Source of the DNA: Paraphysomonas bandaiensis
Lineage: Eukaryota > Chrysophyceae
Direction: 5' to 3'
Length of the DNA stretch: 64,000 bases
NCBI GenBank assembly: GCA_965644295.1
Contig: CBFFRP010000123.1
Coordinates: 459,033 to 523,032, forward strand
Each line of letters opens with the position of its first letter. Positions within the stretch are counted from its first letter, which is position 1. The notes beneath the pieces were generated by a model that saw only the letters and a program-made list of their open reading frames with translations, was not told the origin of the DNA and searched no databases. The position numbers were made by a program, and so were the translations under genes. Shown in pieces: positions 60,271-64,000 of this stretch.

Positions 60271-61290
60271 ATGAAAACAACGAACACTCCCAAATCTGGC
60301 GGCCTGCTGCACTCATTGTACTGGACGTGTGTCGAGTGTGCACTGGCTGTGTTCTGCATTGTCTCGTTTATTATATCATGGTTTTCTTATCGAAATCGTA
60401 AAAAGAAACAGAAATCTAATTCTAAAGTTGTGAAAGCAGTGCCTCCAACATATAAGGCTGATAAAGACAAAGTCAGCATTATAATCGCCATAAAAAATGA
60501 GGCAAGATATATCGGCAGAACATTACGAAACTTAGAGTCCCACAACTATTGATAAGAGTAAAGTGGAAATAGTTTTAGTTGATTACGGGAGCAAAGATAA
60601 TACCCTAGACGTGGCTAAAGTAAGTATTCTTCTTTTCTGAGTCGAGTGACGCTATTAACATGTACTCTTTGGCAGGCGTCTGCAGGAGTCATCCCGATAG
60701 TATACGCTAAGTGTCGCGCACAATGCGGTAAGGAACATCACTTAATCTTGGTGCCGAAGCAGCGACTGGAGAAATATTGCTTTTTCTGCGTGCTGACTCT
60801 ATTGTACCCCCTGGCTATGACGAAACTATCCGCCGCGAGCTCTTCACTCCTACTGTTGCACTAACAGCTTTCCGATTTTCTTATGATACCAATTCAAGCA
60901 CATCTGTTGCCAACCGAGCACTGTATATAATTTCGCTTTATCACAACATGCTCGCTTCTATGTGTGTCGTTTGCCAAGAGGTTCAGGGTCTAGCGCTGCA
61001 GCTGCACCTTTAGAAGACACTAAGTACAATGCAGATATATTGTTAGAAGATGTCTCGTTTGTTGATGCGATTCGTTCGGACTGTTCAATGGTTCCGGCGA
61101 GATAAAAATTCTCGAGCGAGTATACTTTCATCAGCAGATGATATTCTTGCGATTAATGTGCTTAAGCACACTTTTCTGCACACTTTGGCGTTCATGTTGA
61201 GGTACCATATGAAGGCATCTGAAGATTTTGTGTACAGGTGGTGCTTTATACGCATACCGCGTATTCTACGGTTTGTAAAGTGCTAGTTTT
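60271..61290 (+). pseudogene. Family 2 glycosyltransferase, membrane anchored, frame broken
   Basis: MKTTNTPKSGG is followed by a hydrophobic anchor (VFCIVSFIISWF), then VSIIIAIKNEARYIGRTLRNLES, the start of a GT2 (GT-A fold) domain. Near 60540 the frame ends (TGA), but homology continues one base over: TIDKSKVEIVLVDYGSKDNTLDVAK. After a 50-60-nt intron comes GVIPIVYAKCRAQC, another break or a very short intron, then GEILLFLRADSIVPPGYDE, which holds the DxD-like ADS position. Still later ILLEDVSFVDAI appears in a third frame. The family fits bacterial-type GT2 enzymes (LLFLHAD motif). At least three frame changes mean decay or sequence error. Confidence 0.7.
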
Positions 61291-61871
61291 AATATTGTTC
61301 AACTGTTCAGCTGCAATTCTTGGCATATATGTTCTTGTATGCTGTTTCTGCAATAATTGATTGGCTTTAACCCAGAAGTCCAGTCCCACATGCAGTTATG
61401 CCGCCAATTGAAAATAATATCATTCAATATAATACGTGTACCACGCTTTGTCACTGTGCTATTAAAAATAGTTAATGGTTACGTAAGGTATTACTTTTAA
61501 GCATATTCTCCATAAATAGCTTTGTATGGCACATACAGCGCACAGTCAGTAAATACTACCACTTATGCATTACAGATTCGAAGAATCCTCCTCCGCTGCC
61601 TGTGTATGTATCTAGTATAATCCATTTGGTATAAGTACGTTGACATTTAGTTCCTGACTAGTGAGCTTAAGGCGCTGTGTATAGCTTAACAAATAGTAAG
61701 TACTTTTAGTAGTAACCTTATTGCGTACTAGCTTTCTTGCGGGCTAGTTGGCTAGTGTGATTGGCGTTGTTCAGTTCTACTGTGTGATACAACATATATT
61801 GTTCAGTTGAGATCAGTTAGTAGTGTGCAATAAGGGATATTTTGGAACTCATACGCAACAGATTTTTGAGT
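61291..61871. other. Intergenic
   Basis: No supported feature. Confidence 0.45.
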
Positions 61872-62146
61872 CCATAAGGTAAACAGCCCAGACGCTTGAC
61901 TTCAGCAGGCGGCTTACGGCCTAATACCCCGGATGCCCTTCAGGTGGGCCATTCCCGAATGCCTATTTAATTTTCAGGGCCCGAAGACATTTACAAAAAT
62001 GACACATATTAGTGCCCCTTGTACCACATAAGCATATGGCTCTAAGTGGGTAGAACGTAATCCGCTGACTATGTATGCGGAGAAATATCTCCGGTACTTA
62101 TCCCCCAGAACACCACGAAAAGGTGCGAGTCCGACTTTGTTGAGGG
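61872..62146 (+). repeat. Approximately 330-bp retroelement 3'-end repeat, copy 3 (5' truncated)
   Basis: It shares cttgacttcagcagg, aataccccggatgccctt, ggtgggcc and ggtgcgagtccgactttg with copies 1 and 2 and ends at the same point (ttgaggggg). It starts later than the others, as expected for 5' truncation. Confidence 0.88.
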
Positions 62147-62793
62147 GGGTAATTATATTTAAAAGGATGTATGCCTATATAAGATATAGAATTGCCTGGT
62201 GATTATATAAGCGATAAGCACATGTAACTGATGTTTATCAGGTCTTACATTAATAAGTTGTGAGTTATTGTTGTGTGCAGTGTGAAACAAAGCAAGACAA
62301 GGCTACGTATAGTGTATTATGTATAGCGAGGCTATCTCCAGCGTAATTTTGATGTGTAAATTGTAAATCACCTTACATGAAAAGCCAACGAATGAAAGAA
62401 ATGTATTTCTTGTGTTTGAAATCTTTCTAAGACTCGCTGCCTCACGAAAATTATTATCTTAAATTCTTTAAATGCATATATAATATATATACTGTATATC
62501 ACATGACAGAGAAGAAGGATGCATATTTTAATGACCAAAGAAGTAGAATTATTATGTTTTTCTCTATTATCCACTTCGATGTTGCCCAATCATTTTTATT
62601 TACTTATCGTAATTCGTGGTTCAGTAGTAATAAACATAAAACCTTACAGAATGATGGCATATTTTACAAAATTATTCATTCTTCAATGAAAAAACTACTC
62701 CAGTACCGAAACACCTAGAATATTTCAAATATAACATTACAAATTTAGCAGCGTTGGCGACTGCTCCAGCAGCCACAATACTCACAATTAGTT
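62147..62793. other. Intergenic, A+T-rich
   Basis: No supported feature. Confidence 0.45.
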
Positions 62794-63940
62794 TCAGAAA
62801 TCTTCGTCGAAAGATATGACCTGCTGAGATGCTTCAACACCAACTCCACTCTTCGCATATTCAGAGACCCGTTTCTCAAAAAAATTCGTCTTTCCTTGAA
62901 GCGATATCATATCCATCCAGTCAAATGGATTATAAACATATTTTTTTTCACGGCCGAGATCCACTAAAAGACGGTGTGCAAAACTTTATGTACTGTGTCA
63001 TTAGGCGACTGTTCATGCCAATAAGCTCCACAGAAGAGCATCACTCACAAACTCAGACTCAATTTCAACTGCTTCGCCAATAATCTCATAAATTCGTTCT
63101 TGTGGTAGCTTATTGACTAGTTTGGAATAGAGAAGCACAGCGAAATCACAATGCATACCCTCGTCACGTGAAATCAGCTCATTAGAAAAGCAAAGTCCAG
63201 GCATCAAGCCCCGTTTTTTCAACCAGAATATAGCGCAAAATGATCCACTGAAAAATATCCCTTCCACTGATGCAAACGCGATAACCCTCTCGGCAAAGAA
63301 GCAGTGTCCCGATTGCACCACTTTAGGGCCCAGTTAGCCTTCTTTTGTACACAAGGGACAGTCTCAATGGCATTAAGAAGGTTCGCTTTTTCATTTATGT
63401 CACGCACGTATGTATCGATCAGTAGGGAGTAGACTTCAGAATGAATATTTTCGATAGCAATCTGAAATCCGTAGAAGCATCGTGCTTCAGACGACTGAAC
63501 CTCACTGGAAAAGTTCATTGCCAAATTCTCATTAACAATACCGTCAGATGCAGCGAAAAATGCAAGTACATGAGTGATAAAATGTCTCTCATTTCTAGTA
63601 AGATTAGCCCAGTCTTTATGATCACTGGCTAAGTCAATTCCTCCGCAGTCAGAAAAGACGCTTCTGCCTTCTTATACATGTCCCATATCTACAGTACACT
63701 GTCAACGAGAGCTTCTTGTAATCAAAAGTTGGCTTACATCTGTATGCTTGATTGGAAAGAGCACAAATCTACCCTTATCTTCCATTAGTAGTGGCTCCTT
63801 GGCTCCAACAGACCATTCATCTCAAGGGTCCTAAACTCTGACACTTTAGGGGATTCTCCTGGGAGCTGATCCTTAATCTCTAGGAAACTAACATCCCAAG
63901 AGTCATTTCGAGGCATATCACTTCTATCCATTGTAGTCAT
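62794..63940 (-). pseudogene. RRM2: Ribonucleotide reductase small subunit (class Ia R2), frame broken at homopolymers
   Basis: R2 holds the di-iron/tyrosyl radical cofactor for making deoxyribonucleotides. The reading starts at MTTMDRSDMPRND (63940) and passes EPLLMEDKGRFVLFPIKHTD, an intron (63689-63737), [52 protein letters not shown] (iron ligands Glu, His), [21 protein letters not shown] and [15 protein letters not shown], then [37 protein letters not shown] and the C-terminal FDEDF peptide that docks on R1. The frame shifts about five times, each at a short run where one base seems missing or extra (near 63799, 63638, 63317, 63033 and 62981). The Trp of SFWTAEE reads Leu. Conservation between shifts is near normal, so sequence error is as likely as decay. 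Confidence 0.88.
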
Positions 63941-64000
63941 ATTGAGATTATGATTGATTCAAAATTATTCTGAGCAGTTCAACAATGCGGAGACATGAAC
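63941..64000. other. Window end upstream of RNR
   Basis: A short 5' region; nothing can be said. Confidence 0.3.

Noticed and set aside
1-64000. CRISPR arrays, operons, ribosome binding sites or plasmid/phage features
   Set aside because: The window is eukaryotic: spliceosomal introns, U1 snRNA and eukaryote-only genes. No regularly spaced identical repeats are present.

Overview
This is nuclear DNA of a eukaryote, most likely a free-living microbial one. Genes are split by GT-AG introns, mostly 45-60 nt long. The window carries a U1 spliceosomal RNA gene and housekeeping genes found only in eukaryotes: CLU/CLUH, CYP51, TBC Rab-GAP, PARN, Rab1 and a MAP3K. Several kinds of eukaryotic transposon are present. 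I could not assign a lineage. The EF-hand/WD-repeat protein resembles ciliary proteins and CYP51 implies sterol synthesis, but neither fixes the clade.

Layout. 1-3687: 3' part of CLU (+). 3688-7645: non-coding DNA with a broken CENP-B-type transposase piece, a 25-bp inverted repeat and the U1 snRNA gene (about 6520-6690). 7646-21571: CYP51 (-), a phytanoyl-CoA dioxygenase-like gene (+), a TBC1D12/14-like Rab-GAP (-), a glycerophosphodiester phosphodiesterase (+), an SLC35/UAA-type nucleotide-sugar transporter (-), and an unusual sulfotransferase-like/ankyrin/RBR fusion (+). 21572-33649: an EF-hand protein with a large WD-repeat region (-), a FYVE/LIM-like/alpha-beta hydrolase fusion (+) and a MEKK-type kinase (+).

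33650-41826 is a nest of repeats. A 5'-truncated LINE with reverse transcriptase and RNase H (36067-41254, 12-bp target duplication) sits inside an older repeat. The LINE is itself split by a 1.2-kb insertion (37350-38553, 16-bp target duplication). Then come PARN (-), Rab1 (-), a damaged PDCD5 homologue (+) and a secretory-pathway charged coiled-coil protein (+).

49319-57375 is gene-poor. It holds a dead Ty1/copia fragment, an inverted LINE 3' end and a MITE-like repeat. 57376-59908 is an apparently intact pogo/Tigger-type DDE transposase with one intron (-). The last 4 kb hold a family 2 glycosyltransferase (+) and the ribonucleotide reductase small subunit (-). Both are clear by homology but broken by single-base frame shifts, almost all in the reductase at homopolymers, which points to assembly error or recent decay.

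The genes form no operon or single pathway. Orientation alternates, with several divergent pairs on intergenic spacers of 0.3-0.7 kb. The strongest candidates for something new are the two domain fusions (17752-20820 and 25972-28439) and the layered transposon history at 34-41 kb.
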